Part shown: piece by piece, positions 22,894-32,017 of the stretch | Numbering within the stretch: the first letter of the stretch is position 1 | Layout: every line of letters starts with the position of its first letter | Assembly (NCBI GenBank): GCA_945787735.1 | Contig: CALZIQ010000007.1 | Span: forward strand, 1-53,818 | Source of the DNA: an uncultured Chromatiaceae bacterium | Lineage (GTDB): Bacteria > Pseudomonadota > Gammaproteobacteria > Tenderiales > Tenderiaceae | Length of the DNA stretch: 53,818 nucleotides | Reading direction: 5' to 3' | The notes under the pieces: generated by a model | The model's input: only the letters and a program-made list of their open reading frames with translations | What the model was told of the DNA's origin: nothing | Databases searched by the model: none | Made by a program: the position numbers and the translations under genes

Positions 22894-23523
22894 ATGGCAG
22901 GCAAAAAACATCAACACGTAGCTGGCACTAAAGACCTTCGCATGCGCCAACAACTGGCGCAGGAGGCAGCTCGGTTGATCGCAGAAGATGGTATAAAAGA
23001 CTTCCAAACTGCCAAACAAAAAGCCGCACTTCGCTTGCATGCACCACAAACCCACAACCTGCCCCGCAATGATGAAATTCAGCTAGCACTGAACCAATAC
23101 CAGCGTCTCTTCAAGGCAGACTCTCAGCCGCATCACCTACGCCGGCTGAGACAAATTAGTTGTGAAGCCATGCGTTTTTTTGAGTCATTTGAGCCTCGCC
23201 TGGTCGGAACCGTGCTAGATGGCAGTGCCAATGAATATTCCGAAATCACCCTGCACCTGTTCACTGACACACAAGAAGATCTAAGCATTTTTCTGTTAGA
23301 CCAGGGCATCCCCTTTGAACAGTGCAGTCAGACGGTGCGCATGCCAAACGATGCAAGTGTCTTAATCCCCGGCTACCGCCTGGTCATGCAGGATGCGCCC
23401 GTGCTGTTACTGGTGTTTGATCATAAGGGCATGCGCCAGGCACCGCGCTGCCCAACAACGAGCAGACCAATGCAGCGCTTTAGCCTTAAGAAAGTAGAAG
23501 AGCTGATACAGCTGGCGAGCTAG
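22894..23523 (+). CDS. Conserved protein of unknown function downstream of PBP1a
   Basis: 209 residues, beginning 6 bases after the PBP1a stop, so probably co-transcribed. The N-terminal third is helical and basic (RQQLAQEAARLIAEDGIKDF, AKQKAALRLHAPQTHNLPRN). It has the look of the first helices of a TetR-like DNA-binding domain, but no full domain is visible. The C-terminal part (EPRLVGTVLDGSANEYSEITLHLF, then an acidic stretch and a beta-rich end) resembles a nucleotidyltransferase-like alpha/beta layout, but no catalytic motif is clear. I recall similar conserved proteins in gammaproteobacteria but know no established function. Confidence 0.8.
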   Translation: MAGKKHQHVAGTKDLRMRQQLAQEAARLIAEDGIKDFQTAKQKAALRLHAPQTHNLPRNDEIQLALNQYQRLFKADSQPHHLRRLRQISCEAMRFFESFEPRLVGTVLDGSANEYSEITLHLFTDTQEDLSIFLLDQGIPFEQCSQTVRMPNDASVLIPGYRLVMQDAPVLLLVFDHKGMRQAPRCPTTSRPMQRFSLKKVEELIQLAS

Positions 23524-23536
23524 GCTCGGCCCTAAG

Positions 23537-24835
23537 TTAGCTGCGTTTGTTCATATCAACATAATCGCGCATGGCCGCCCCCTCATAAAGCTGGCGTGGA
23601 CGGGCAATGCGCTGATCCGGATCACCAATCATCTCCATCCACTGTGACACCCAGCCGACGGTTCGGGCGATGGCAAACATCACGGTAAACATATTGGTCG
23701 GGATACCCAGTACTTTGTAGATAATGCCGGAATAGAAATCGACGTTGGGATACAGCTTGCGCTGCTTGAAGTAGTCATCCTGCAGCGCCACCTCTTCCAG
23801 CTTCAGCGCCAATTCGAACAGCGGATCATTTTCGTCTCCGAGCTTGGCCAGTACTTCGTGGCACATCTTGCGAATCAGGGTGGCGCGCGGATCAAAATTC
23901 TTATAGATCCTATGCCCAAACCCCATCAGACGGAATGGATCATTCTTGTCTTTAGCTTTTTCAAGGAACTTGGGTATATTCTTTACATCACCAATTTGAT
24001 CCAGCATGTGCAGCACTGCCTCGTTGGCCCCGCCGTGGGCAGGCCCCCATAGCGCGGCAATACCAGAGGCAACACAAGCAAACGGGTTAGCCGCTGAGCT
24101 ACCGGCCAATCGGATGGTCGAGGTACTGGCATTCTGCTCATGATCGGCATGCAGGATAAAAATCATGTCCAACGCCTTTTGCGCGATCGGGTCCACCTCG
24201 TACTCTTCACATGGCACCGAGAACATCATGTTGAGCAGATTGCCGCAGTAACCCAGTTTATTCTGAGGATAGACAAACGGCTCGCCAATAGAGTGCTTGT
24301 AACATGCCGCGGCAATGGTTGGCATCTTGGCAATCAGGCGATGGGCGGCAATCTCACGATGCTCCGGATTACGAATATCGGTCGAGTCGTGATAGAAGGC
24401 CGACAATGAGCCCACAACTCCAACCATGATCGCCATTGGATGGGCATCATGATAAAAGCCTTGGTAAAACCCCTTCAGGCTCTCATTGATCATGGTGTGG
24501 CGCACGATATTGCCCAGAAATCCATCCAGCTCAGGCTGCTGAGGCAGCTCACCGTATAGCATCAGATAGGCCACTTCGAGAAAGGAACTCTTCTCGGCCA
24601 GTTGTTCGATAGGATACCCGCGATACAGCAGCTGCCCTTTGTCGCCATCGATATAGGTGATAGCGCTGCGGCAACTGGCCGTAGAGACAAAACCCGGGTC
24701 GAACGTGACATAGCCGAACTCTTTAAAAAAGACGCCAATGTCCACTGCCCCCGGTCCATGCGTGCCGTGACAAATCGGCAGCTCGATCGACTTGCCAGTC
24801 ACGTTATCTGTAACGGTAATTGTATCTTTGGCCAT
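23537..24835 (-). CDS. gltA: Citrate synthase (type II, E. coli-like)
   Basis: About 432 residues from the ATG at 24835, which has AAGGGA upstream; an ATG 18 bases earlier lacks one. Condenses acetyl-CoA and oxaloacetate. All catalytic residues are visible: His in [11 protein letters not shown], His in [13 protein letters not shown] and Asp in NVDFYSG. The N-terminal beta domain ([24 protein letters not shown]) marks the allosteric hexameric type. Convergent with the gene before it. It is the reference for judging the degenerate citrate-synthase-fold pair at 48575-50210. Confidence 0.97.
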   Translation of the reverse strand: MAKDTITVTDNVTGKSIELPICHGTHGPGAVDIGVFFKEFGYVTFDPGFVSTASCRSAITYIDGDKGQLLYRGYPIEQLAEKSSFLEVAYLMLYGELPQQPELDGFLGNIVRHTMINESLKGFYQGFYHDAHPMAIMVGVVGSLSAFYHDSTDIRNPEHREIAAHRLIAKMPTIAAACYKHSIGEPFVYPQNKLGYCGNLLNMMFSVPCEEYEVDPIAQKALDMIFILHADHEQNASTSTIRLAGSSAANPFACVASGIAALWGPAHGGANEAVLHMLDQIGDVKNIPKFLEKAKDKNDPFRLMGFGHRIYKNFDPRATLIRKMCHEVLAKLGDENDPLFELALKLEEVALQDDYFKQRKLYPNVDFYSGIIYKVLGIPTNMFTVMFAIARTVGWVSQWMEMIGDPDQRIARPRQLYEGAAMRDYVDMNKRS

Positions 24836-24909
24836 AGCAGATAATCCCTTCATGCTTTTGAATTGTTAACAATCATCGGCCCGCAGCGGCGGACGCTTGA
24901 ACCTTAAAG

Positions 24910-26157
24910 CTAGTGCTTTGGATAATGAGCCGGGTACTCAAGTCGCGCCACACCACTGTCCACAGCCGCTTTGGCCACTGCCGGTGGCACCTTATCGATC
25001 AGGCGTTCATCAATCGGCTTGGGAATAATATAGTCGGGACCAAAGCTCAGACTTGCCAACCCATAGGCATCCAGCACCGTTTGTGGCACGGGCTCGCGCG
25101 CTAAATCACGTAGGGCATACACCGCAGCCGCCGTCATTTCAGCATTTATCTTTCTTGCCTGCACATCCAGCGCACCACGAAAAATAAACGGAAAACCCAG
25201 CACATTATTGACCTGGTTGGGATAATCGCTGCGCCCAGTGGCCATGATCAGATCATCCCGCGCTGCCAATGCTACCTCCGGCCGGATCTCGGGATCCGGA
25301 TTGGACAGGGCAAACACCACCGGCTTGGCGGCCATGCTCTTCAAAGCCTCCACCGAAAGAATATCCGGTCCGGAAACACCAATAAAAACATCCGCCCCCT
25401 CCATGGCATCGGCAAGGGTGCGCGCCTCGGTACCACGCGCAAACGCCTGTTTGTAGACATTCAGATCATCGCGGCCGCTATGGACCACCCCTTTGCGATC
25501 CACCAAGGTTAGGTTTTCTTTCGGCATGCCCAAGGTAACAAGCAAGTTCATAGAGGCGATACCCGCCGCACCGGCGCCTACGCAGACGATCTTCACCTGC
25601 TCCAACGTCTTGCCCTGCAACTCGATAGCATTCAACAAACCTGCGGCAATGATAATCGCAGTACCATGCTGGTCATCATGAAACACCGGGATGTTGAGGC
25701 GCTCAATTAGCGCCTGCTCGATGGTAAAGCAATGCGGCGCGGCGATATCTTCCAGATTGATACCGCCAAAGGTTGGTGCGATATGCGCAACGGTTTCGAT
25801 GAAGGCTTCGGGCGACTCGGCATCGACCTCGATATCAAAAACATCCACATCTGCAAAACGCTTGAACAACACGCCCTTGCCCTCCATGACCGGCTTGCCC
25901 GCCAACGCGCCGACATTGCCCAGGCCCAACACTGCCGTGCCGTCGGTAATCACACCCACCAAATTGCCCTTGCTGGTATAGCGGTATGCCAGGGCTGGAT
26001 CCTTGGCGATCTCGCGCACTGGTGCGGCGACGCCCGGCGTGTAAGCTAGAGACAGGTCGTTTTGATCTTCACATGGCTTGGTAATCGCCGTGGCAATTTT
26101 GCCCGGCCTGGGCTCGGCATGGTAGGCCAACGCCCTTTGTTTCAAGTCTTCACTCAT
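24910..26157 (-). CDS. Malic enzyme (NAD(P)-dependent, decarboxylating), short form
   Basis: 415 residues. Converts malate to pyruvate and CO2. Conserved are the Tyr in LAYTPGVAAPVREIA, the Lys region (EGKGVLFKRFADVDVFDIEV), the metal site FHDDQHGTAIIIAAGLLNA and the dinucleotide loop VCVGAGAAGIASMNLLV. It matches the N-terminal catalytic part of MaeB but lacks the C-terminal phosphotransacetylase-like domain. Cofactor preference cannot be fixed by eye. Upstream of gltA on the same strand, about 75 bases apart. Confidence 0.93.
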   Translation of the reverse strand: MSEDLKQRALAYHAEPRPGKIATAITKPCEDQNDLSLAYTPGVAAPVREIAKDPALAYRYTSKGNLVGVITDGTAVLGLGNVGALAGKPVMEGKGVLFKRFADVDVFDIEVDAESPEAFIETVAHIAPTFGGINLEDIAAPHCFTIEQALIERLNIPVFHDDQHGTAIIIAAGLLNAIELQGKTLEQVKIVCVGAGAAGIASMNLLVTLGMPKENLTLVDRKGVVHSGRDDLNVYKQAFARGTEARTLADAMEGADVFIGVSGPDILSVEALKSMAAKPVVFALSNPDPEIRPEVALAARDDLIMATGRSDYPNQVNNVLGFPFIFRGALDVQARKINAEMTAAAVYALRDLAREPVPQTVLDAYGLASLSFGPDYIIPKPIDERLIDKVPPAVAKAAVDSGVARLEYPAHYPKH

Positions 26158-26264
26158 TATTGGGATCCAGAAAATCCTTTTAATCTTAATATATTAGCCG
26201 TTTCACAGCCATAACGATAGCCGAGCGCGGTTATTATAAAGGATGGCAGACGGGCAGAGGGAAT

Positions 26265-27056
26265 TTATAACAACTCTATAGCTGCCGGGTGATCAACGCG
26301 CATTTGTCGCTCATCCCTGTGACGATACAACCAGCCCCTGAGCTTGACAGTTTTTCCCTCAAGCCGAGTAATATTGATACGCCCGTCAAAGTTGGTTAAT
26401 TGGCGTTTATCAATCCGAGCCACTACCTTGCCAGCAAAATTCAACCAATAGGCCTTGCGGCTTTCGCCCACCCGGACAACCTTGCCCCAAATCACCTGAA
26501 AGCCAGTAGCAGCTAGAGGCAATTCGCTTGTCTCGATGCCCTGGAAACGCGGCAGACGCCAAATCCCACGTGCGCCAGCCTGTTTCTCTGCTGCCAGATA
26601 GCAAGCAAGATTGGCCAGGTTCGGCGCCACCACCACGGCTATCGCCAGCCCCTGTTGCAGCAGCACGTCCTGCAGGTTGCGTCTGTCCGGCAAAAAAACA
26701 TGTGCCAACAAGCGACCATAACGATCTTTTTGTTCCGATTCGTAACGCAAAGCTAGACGGGGATCAGAGACAAGCAAGCTTTTAAGCGCTTGGCGTGCCT
26801 CTTCCGCCAATGGCTCGGAAGGCCTGCCATCGTATAAAATTTCCGGCGTATTGATACCGATCAGGCGCAGCTTGCGCCCGTCCTTAAGCCTAACTGTATC
26901 CCCATCAAAAACATGGGCAACCTCGACCCACTCATCAGCGCGAAAGGGCAGACACTGCCCGGCCCAAACTGAGCCATGCAGCAAGCACAAGAGCCAAAAC
27001 GCAAAAAGGGCGCCTTTTTGAGGCGCCCTTCGCAACAAACCTGCTGCTTGCAGCAT
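26265..27056 (-). CDS. Secreted thermonuclease (SNase-like) protein with C-terminal OB-like domain
   Basis: 263 residues. Signal peptide: RRAPQK, hydrophobic GALFAFWLLCLLHG, probable cleavage after SVWA. The SNase domain has the expected catalytic residues: Arg and Glu in RLIGINTPE and a second Arg in KDRYGRLLAHVF. Residues about 170-263 form a further beta-rich, OB-like region (WGKVVRVGESRKAYWLNF to the C-terminus), known in some proteobacterial members. It starts 7 bases after the rpmE stop. Its first codons contain the rpmE terminator hairpin, so expression from the rpmE promoter would depend on read-through. Confidence 0.88.
   Translation of the reverse strand: MLQAAGLLRRAPQKGALFAFWLLCLLHGSVWAGQCLPFRADEWVEVAHVFDGDTVRLKDGRKLRLIGINTPEILYDGRPSEPLAEEARQALKSLLVSDPRLALRYESEQKDRYGRLLAHVFLPDRRNLQDVLLQQGLAIAVVVAPNLANLACYLAAEKQAGARGIWRLPRFQGIETSELPLAATGFQVIWGKVVRVGESRKAYWLNFAGKVVARIDKRQLTNFDGRINITRLEGKTVKLRGWLYRHRDERQMRVDHPAAIELL
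27003..27030 (-). terminator. Rho-independent terminator of rpmE, inside the nuclease coding start
   Basis: GGGCGCC (27008-27014) pairs with GGCGCCC (27022-27028) around a 7-base loop. On the minus strand it is followed by U residues (A run 27003-27007). It lies about 35-60 bases past the rpmE stop but within codons 9-18 of the nuclease gene, that is, within its signal-peptide sequence. Confidence 0.8.
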
Positions 27057-27062
27057 GCCGCT

Positions 27063-27269
27063 TTATTTCATACCGTACTTCTGGCGGAACTTATCGACAC
27101 GGCCAGCGGTGTCAAGAATCTTCTGCTTGCCGGTAAAGAAAGGATGGCAACTTGCACATACGTCGATGTGCAGATCATCCTTGCCCAGGGTAGAACGGGT
27201 GGAAAAAGTCGCACCGCAGCTGCAAGTGACTTCAACTTCTTTATAGGCAGGATGGATATCCGCTTTCAT
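27063..27269 (-). CDS. rpmE: Ribosomal protein L31 (zinc-binding form)
   Basis: 68 residues from the ATG at 27269 ([14 protein letters not shown]). GAGG lies about 9 bases upstream; longer in-frame starts run into the leader. The zinc ligands are in CSC (about residues 16-18) and CASC (about 37-40), so this is the C+ type, the normal zinc-replete L31 of the large subunit. A sigma70-like promoter and a leader hairpin lie upstream, and a terminator downstream. Confidence 0.96.
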   Translation of the reverse strand: MKADIHPAYKEVEVTCSCGATFSTRSTLGKDDLHIDVCASCHPFFTGKQKILDTAGRVDKFRQKYGMK

Positions 27270-27303
27270 GGCAAAAACCTCGTTTTCAAATCTAAAGCCA
27301 CAC

Positions 27304-27318
27304 CACTCATATTGAGTG
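27304..27318 (-). promoter_or_regulatory. Leader hairpin upstream of rpmE
   Basis: CACTCA and TGAGTG form a perfect 6-base stem with a TAT/ATA loop, inside the predicted 5' leader of rpmE. Leaders of L31 genes can be bound by L31 itself in some bacteria (known Rfam families of L31 leaders). Whether this hairpin belongs to such a leader is inference. Confidence 0.3.
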
Positions 27319-27339
27319 CGGCCGGTGAAAGAGCCGGGC

Positions 27340-27368
27340 ATAATACCGAAAAACCACGCCTGCCACAA
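27340..27368 (-). promoter_or_regulatory. Candidate sigma70 promoter of rpmE
   Basis: Minus-strand TTGTGG (27363-27368) and TATTAT (27340-27345) with a 17-base spacer. Predicted start near 27333 gives a leader of about 63 bases before the rpmE ATG at 27269. Confidence 0.5.
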
Positions 27369-27529
27369 GCCCCACCACCCAATAGTGAAACAAACCGTGC
27401 AGAGTGTTACCGGTTAAAGAGTCATCCGTAGCGGCCGTCATCTTATGAACTAAACTACGAAGAACCTTATTGCCTGCGTTTAACCACTAAAAAACAAAGG
27501 CTTATTCCACACGGATCGAGGGGTAGAAC

Positions 27530-30043
27530 ATGAAAGACAAACGGAATTTGCCAGCCTTCAAATACGACTATCTTGGCCTTGACGCACAATCTCTGAAACA
27601 CTCCCTTGCTAACCGCCTGGAATATTCCGCTGGCAAGGACCTCTACACCGCCACACCACGTGATTGGTATCACACCGTCGCCTGGGCAATTCGTGACCGC
27701 CTGATGGAACGCTGGATGGAAACAATGCGCAGCTATTACCGCGCCGACGCCAAACGGGTCTATTACCTATCACTGGAATTCATGATCGGCCGCACCCTCA
27801 GCAACAGCGCATTAAGCCTGGACATTGGCGATGAACTGGCAAAAACATTAAGCGATATCGGCGTCGACCTGGAACAAGTGCGCGAAATGGAGAACGATGC
27901 CGCACTCGGCAATGGTGGCCTTGGCCGGCTGGCAGCCTGTTTCCTCGACTCCATGGCCGCTCTGGGCCTGCCCGGTTACGGCTATGGTATCCGCTATGAA
28001 TATGGCATGTTCAATCAGACCATCGAAGATGGCCACCAAATCGAACATCCTGAAAACTGGCTCCGCTACGGCAATCCGTGGGAATTCCCCCGCGCTGAGG
28101 TGCTCTATCCAGTCAAGTTCTATGGCCGTGTCATTTCATATCCGGATGATACAGGCCAACTACGCTATCAATGGGTTGATACTGATGAAGTCATGGCCAT
28201 GGCCTATGACACCCCCATCCCAGGTTTCGGCAACAACACAGTGAATAACATGCGTCTCTGGTCGGCCAAGTCATCACGCGACTTTGAGCTTAAATATTTC
28301 AACGAGGGTAACTACATCAAGGCGGTTGAAGATAAAAATGATTCGGAAAACCTGTCCAAGGTGCTCTACCCCGATGACACCACCGAGATGGGCCGTGAAC
28401 TGCGCATGAAACAGCAATACTTTTTTGTCAGCGCCTCGCTGCAAGATATCCTCAATCGCCACCGAAAATACCATGACAGCTTCGACAACCTGTCGGACAA
28501 AGTGGCAATCCAGCTCAACGACACCCATCCAGTACTGGCCATCCCCGAGTTGATGCGCATCCTGGTCGACAAACATCAGCTGGACTGGAACAAGGCCTGG
28601 GACATCACCCGCCAGACCTTTGCCTATACCAATCACACCCTGCTGCCTGAGGCGCTGGAGACTTGGCCGGTCGGCATGATCGAAAACCTACTGCCGCGCC
28701 ACATGCAAATCATTTATGAAATCAACCACCGTTTTCTCGATGAAGTCATGCATCAACATCCAGGTGACTGTGACTTGCTGCAACGCATGTCGATTATCGA
28801 TGAAGGACATGGCAAACGTGTGCGCATGGCCCATCTTGCCGTCGTCGGCAGCCACAAGGTCAACGGCGTTGCAGCCTTGCATACTGAACTAATGAAAGGC
28901 TCGATTTTTGCTGACTTTAACCGCTTTTATCCCGACAAAATCGTCAACAAAACCAATGGCATCACACCGCGACGTTGGTTGAATCAGGCCAACCCGGAAC
29001 TTGCAAAACTGATCTCTCAAAACATAGGCAATGCCTGGACCACTGACCTGGATCAACTAAAAGCGTTGATCCCACTGGCAGATAAAGCAGAATTCCAACA
29101 ACAATTTCAACGCGTAAAACGCAATAACAAACAACGCCTGGCCACGCTAATAAAAGGCCGGCTCGGCATTGACTGCAATGTAGATTCGATCTTCGACATC
29201 CACATCAAACGCATTCATGAATACAAGCGCCAATTGTTGAATGTGTTGCACGTGATCACGCTATACAACCGCATGCGCCACAACCCAGACAATGACATCA
29301 CTCCACGCACCGTGATCTTCGCCGGCAAGGCAGCACCGGGGTATTACCTGGCCAAGCTGATCATCAAACTAATAAATGACGTCGCCAACATCGTCAACAA
29401 AGATCCCGCCGTGCAAGACAAATTGAAGGTGGTGTTTCTGCCTAACTATAATGTCTCACTGGCGGAAGAGATCATCCCTGCCTGTGATCTGTCAGAGCAA
29501 ATTTCCACTGCCGGCACCGAGGCCTCTGGCACCGGCAATATGAAGTTTGCCCTGAATGGCGCTCTGACAATCGGCACGCTAGATGGCGCCAACGTTGAGA
29601 TCAAGGAAGAAGTGGGCGATGAAAATATTTTCATCTTCGGCATGACAGCAGCTGAAGTGAAACAACGTAAACAGGAGGGCTACAACCCGTTTGATTATTA
29701 CCATGGCAATGCCGAACTCAAACAGGTACTGGACATGATTGGCTCGGGTTATTTTTCACCCAACGAGGCCAACCGCTTCCAAGGAATTATCGATACCCTG
29801 ACCAGTCATGGTGATCATTACTTGGTGCTGGCTGACTATGCCGACTATATCGCATGCCAAGAACGTGTAGCAGAACTTTATCGTGATCAGGAAAACTGGA
29901 CACGCAAGGCGATTCTGAACACCGCCAACATGGGCAAGTTTTCCAGTGACCGCACTATCCAGGAATATGCACAAGAGATCTGGCAGGCCACGCCCATCGA
30001 GGTCAACCTGACCAACCATGCAGCAGAAAAAAAGGCCAGCTGA
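27530..30043 (+). CDS. glgP: Glycogen/starch/maltodextrin phosphorylase
   Basis: 837 residues, family length. It releases glucose-1-phosphate from alpha-1,4-glucans. Visible are the RVYYLSLEFMIGR segment, LGNGGLGRLAACFLDS, KFYGRV, and the pyridoxal-phosphate signature EASGTGNMKFALNGALT with the Schiff-base Lys. The ATG follows a GAGGGG ribosome-binding site. The gene stands alone between rpmE (divergent) and rho (convergent); no other glycogen genes are in the window, so glgP versus malP cannot be separated by context. Confidence 0.95.
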   Translation: MKDKRNLPAFKYDYLGLDAQSLKHSLANRLEYSAGKDLYTATPRDWYHTVAWAIRDRLMERWMETMRSYYRADAKRVYYLSLEFMIGRTLSNSALSLDIGDELAKTLSDIGVDLEQVREMENDAALGNGGLGRLAACFLDSMAALGLPGYGYGIRYEYGMFNQTIEDGHQIEHPENWLRYGNPWEFPRAEVLYPVKFYGRVISYPDDTGQLRYQWVDTDEVMAMAYDTPIPGFGNNTVNNMRLWSAKSSRDFELKYFNEGNYIKAVEDKNDSENLSKVLYPDDTTEMGRELRMKQQYFFVSASLQDILNRHRKYHDSFDNLSDKVAIQLNDTHPVLAIPELMRILVDKHQLDWNKAWDITRQTFAYTNHTLLPEALETWPVGMIENLLPRHMQIIYEINHRFLDEVMHQHPGDCDLLQRMSIIDEGHGKRVRMAHLAVVGSHKVNGVAALHTELMKGSIFADFNRFYPDKIVNKTNGITPRRWLNQANPELAKLISQNIGNAWTTDLDQLKALIPLADKAEFQQQFQRVKRNNKQRLATLIKGRLGIDCNVDSIFDIHIKRIHEYKRQLLNVLHVITLYNRMRHNPDNDITPRTVIFAGKAAPGYYLAKLIIKLINDVANIVNKDPAVQDKLKVVFLPNYNVSLAEEIIPACDLSEQISTAGTEASGTGNMKFALNGALTIGTLDGANVEIKEEVGDENIFIFGMTAAEVKQRKQEGYNPFDYYHGNAELKQVLDMIGSGYFSPNEANRFQGIIDTLTSHGDHYLVLADYADYIACQERVAELYRDQENWTRKAILNTANMGKFSSDRTIQEYAQEIWQATPIEVNLTNHAAEKKAS

Positions 30044-30056
30044 TTGGCTGGCCTTT
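30031..30056. terminator. Bidirectional terminator between glgP and rho
   Basis: AAAGGCCAGC (30031-30040) and GCTGGCCTTT (30047-30056) form a perfect 10-base stem with a 6-base loop that contains the glgP stop codon. The A and T flanks allow termination from both sides of this convergent pair. Confidence 0.8.
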
Positions 30057-30077
30057 GATAATTTGATCTGAGTTCGC

Positions 30078-31334
30078 TTATCGCTTCATCGACTCGAAAA
30101 ACTCGTCGTTGGTTTTGCTGTCTTTGAGTTTATCGAGCAGGAATTCCATCGCCGCTAACTCATCCATCGCATGAAGCAGCTTGCGCAGTATCCACATCTT
30201 CTGTAGCTCATCCGGCTTGGTCAGATACTCCTCACGACGCGTGCCAGAACGGTTGATATTGATGGCAGGATAAATACGCTTTTCTGCAATCTTACGATCA
30301 AGGTGCAGCTCCATGTTGCCAGTACCCTTGAACTCTTCGTAGATAACATCATCCATACGCGAGCCGGTTTCAACCAGGGCTGTGGCAATAATTGTTAAAC
30401 TGCCACCCTCTTCGATATTACGCGCCGCACCAAAGAAACGTTTTGGACGATGCAGGGCATTAGCATCCACACCACCAGTCAATACCTTGCCAGAGGAAGG
30501 AATCACTGTATTGTAGGCGCGCGCCAAGCGGGTGATGGAATCCAGCAGGATCACAACATCTTTCTTGTGCTCGACCAAACGTTTGGCCTTTTCAATGACC
30601 ATCTCGGCAACCTGCACATGGCGGCTGGCTGGCTCATCAAAAGTACTTGAAACCACTTCACCTCGCACCGAACGCTGCATCTCGGTCACCTCTTCGGGGC
30701 GTTCATCGATCAGCAATACGATCAAATAACACTCGGGATGACTGGCCGCAATCGACTGGGCAATGCTCTGCATCATCATGGTCTTACCCGCCTTTGGTGG
30801 CGAAACGATCATGGCGCGCTGGCCCTTACCGATCGGCGCCACCAGCTCGATGACACGGGCGGTCAAGTCTTCGGTACTGCCGTTGCCCTGCTCTATTTTC
30901 AACCGCTGGTTGGCAAACAGCGGTGTCAGGTTTTCAAACAGAACCTTATTTTTTGCATTCTCGGGTGGCTCAAAGTTGATCTGGTCAACCTTCAACAGGG
31001 CAAAGTAGCGCTCGCTGTCTTTGGGTGGGCGAATCTTGCCCGAGACACTGTCTCCGGTACGCAGGTTAAAGCGACGAATCTGGCTCGGCGACACATAGAT
31101 ATCATCGGGCCCGGCCAAATAAGAGCTGTCGGCCGATCGCAAAAAGCCAAAGCCGTCCTGCAAAATTTCCAGCACACCATCTCCGAAGATGGCCTCGCCT
31201 TTTTTGGCATGACTCTTCAGGATGGCAAAGATGACCTCTTGCTTTCGCATTCGGGCCATGCCGTCCAGCCCCATGGATTGGGCCAGGTCAATCAATTCAG
31301 ATGCGGATTTTTTCTTAAGTTCGGTTAGATTCAT
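30078..31334 (-). CDS. rho: Transcription termination factor Rho
   Basis: 418 residues, normal length. N-terminal helical and RNA-binding OB domain ([36 protein letters not shown]), Walker A SPPKAGKT, Walker [18 protein letters not shown]- and R-loops, and the [30 protein letters not shown] stretch of the C-terminal motor. It forms the hexameric RNA translocase that ends transcription. Downstream of trxA in the same direction, as in E. coli. Confidence 0.97.
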   Translation of the reverse strand: MNLTELKKKSASELIDLAQSMGLDGMARMRKQEVIFAILKSHAKKGEAIFGDGVLEILQDGFGFLRSADSSYLAGPDDIYVSPSQIRRFNLRTGDSVSGKIRPPKDSERYFALLKVDQINFEPPENAKNKVLFENLTPLFANQRLKIEQGNGSTEDLTARVIELVAPIGKGQRAMIVSPPKAGKTMMMQSIAQSIAASHPECYLIVLLIDERPEEVTEMQRSVRGEVVSSTFDEPASRHVQVAEMVIEKAKRLVEHKKDVVILLDSITRLARAYNTVIPSSGKVLTGGVDANALHRPKRFFGAARNIEEGGSLTIIATALVETGSRMDDVIYEEFKGTGNMELHLDRKIAEKRIYPAININRSGTRREEYLTKPDELQKMWILRKLLHAMDELAAMEFLLDKLKDSKTNDEFFESMKR

Positions 31335-31486
31335 AATCAGTATGTGTTGTCTTGCTGGAAAGTACTTTGGAGATGTTTGGCTTGGTTGGGGTGAGCCGTG
31401 TTACACGAACTCTAGGAAACTTGGATGAGTAACGGCCTTCTAGCCGCTTTCTTAAATATTATTTGGAGAACCGTACCACCTTTGCG

Positions 31487-31518
31487 ATGCCGCGTCTAGC
31501 TTTTTCCAGACGCGGCAT
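31487..31518. terminator. Hairpin between trxA and rho, possible terminator or rho leader structure
   Basis: ATGCCGCGTCT (31487-31497) and AGACGCGGCAT (31508-31518) form a perfect 11-base stem around a 10-base loop. It lies just after the trxA stop on the minus strand. There is no U-tract beyond the stem in that direction, so a simple intrinsic terminator is doubtful. It may be an mRNA 3'-end stabiliser or part of the rho leader. Confidence 0.5.
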
Positions 31519-31531
31519 TAGCAATGAATAC

Positions 31532-31858
31532 TTAAATGTTACTGTCCAAAAATGCAGTCAACTGTGATTTCGATACAGCGCCTACTTTGGTCGCTTCCAC
31601 ATTGCCGCCTTTGAATAACATCAGGGTTGGAATGCCGCGAATACCGTATTTAGGTGGTGTGCCCGGGTTTTCGTCGATGTTGAGCTTGGCCACCTTGACC
31701 TTGCCATTATAGTCCGTCGCAATTTCGTCCAGAATGGGGGCAATCATCTTACATGGCCCACACCAGTCTGCCCAAAAATCCACGAGTACCGGACCTTCTC
31801 CATTCAACACCTCAGCATCAAAGGTGGCATCCGTTACATATACAATGTTCTCACTCAC
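31532..31858 (-). CDS. trxA: Thioredoxin 1
   Basis: 108 residues with the redox motif WCGPC (Cys33 and Cys36) and the cis-Pro in RGIPTLMLF. It is the general cytosolic disulfide reductase. The start is taken as GTG at 31858 because GGAG (31867-31870) lies 8 bases before it and the protein then matches E. coli thioredoxin in length. An upstream TTG would sit too close to that site. Divergent from rhlB. Confidence 0.96.
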   Translation of the reverse strand: MSENIVYVTDATFDAEVLNGEGPVLVDFWADWCGPCKMIAPILDEIATDYNGKVKVAKLNIDENPGTPPKYGIRGIPTLMLFKGGNVEATKVGAVSKSQLTAFLDSNI

Positions 31859-32017
31859 AATCAAATCTCCAGTATCGGGGTCAACTACGTCCGATGTAGC
31901 TTAGTATGAAATAAAACAAAATGGGAATTAAGTGTCATATTGTGGTCAATCTTGTAGAATTCAAGCCCAAACTGAATAATATTGCAACCCCTAGAGGGTA
32001 AAGAGTCTGTCAAACAC

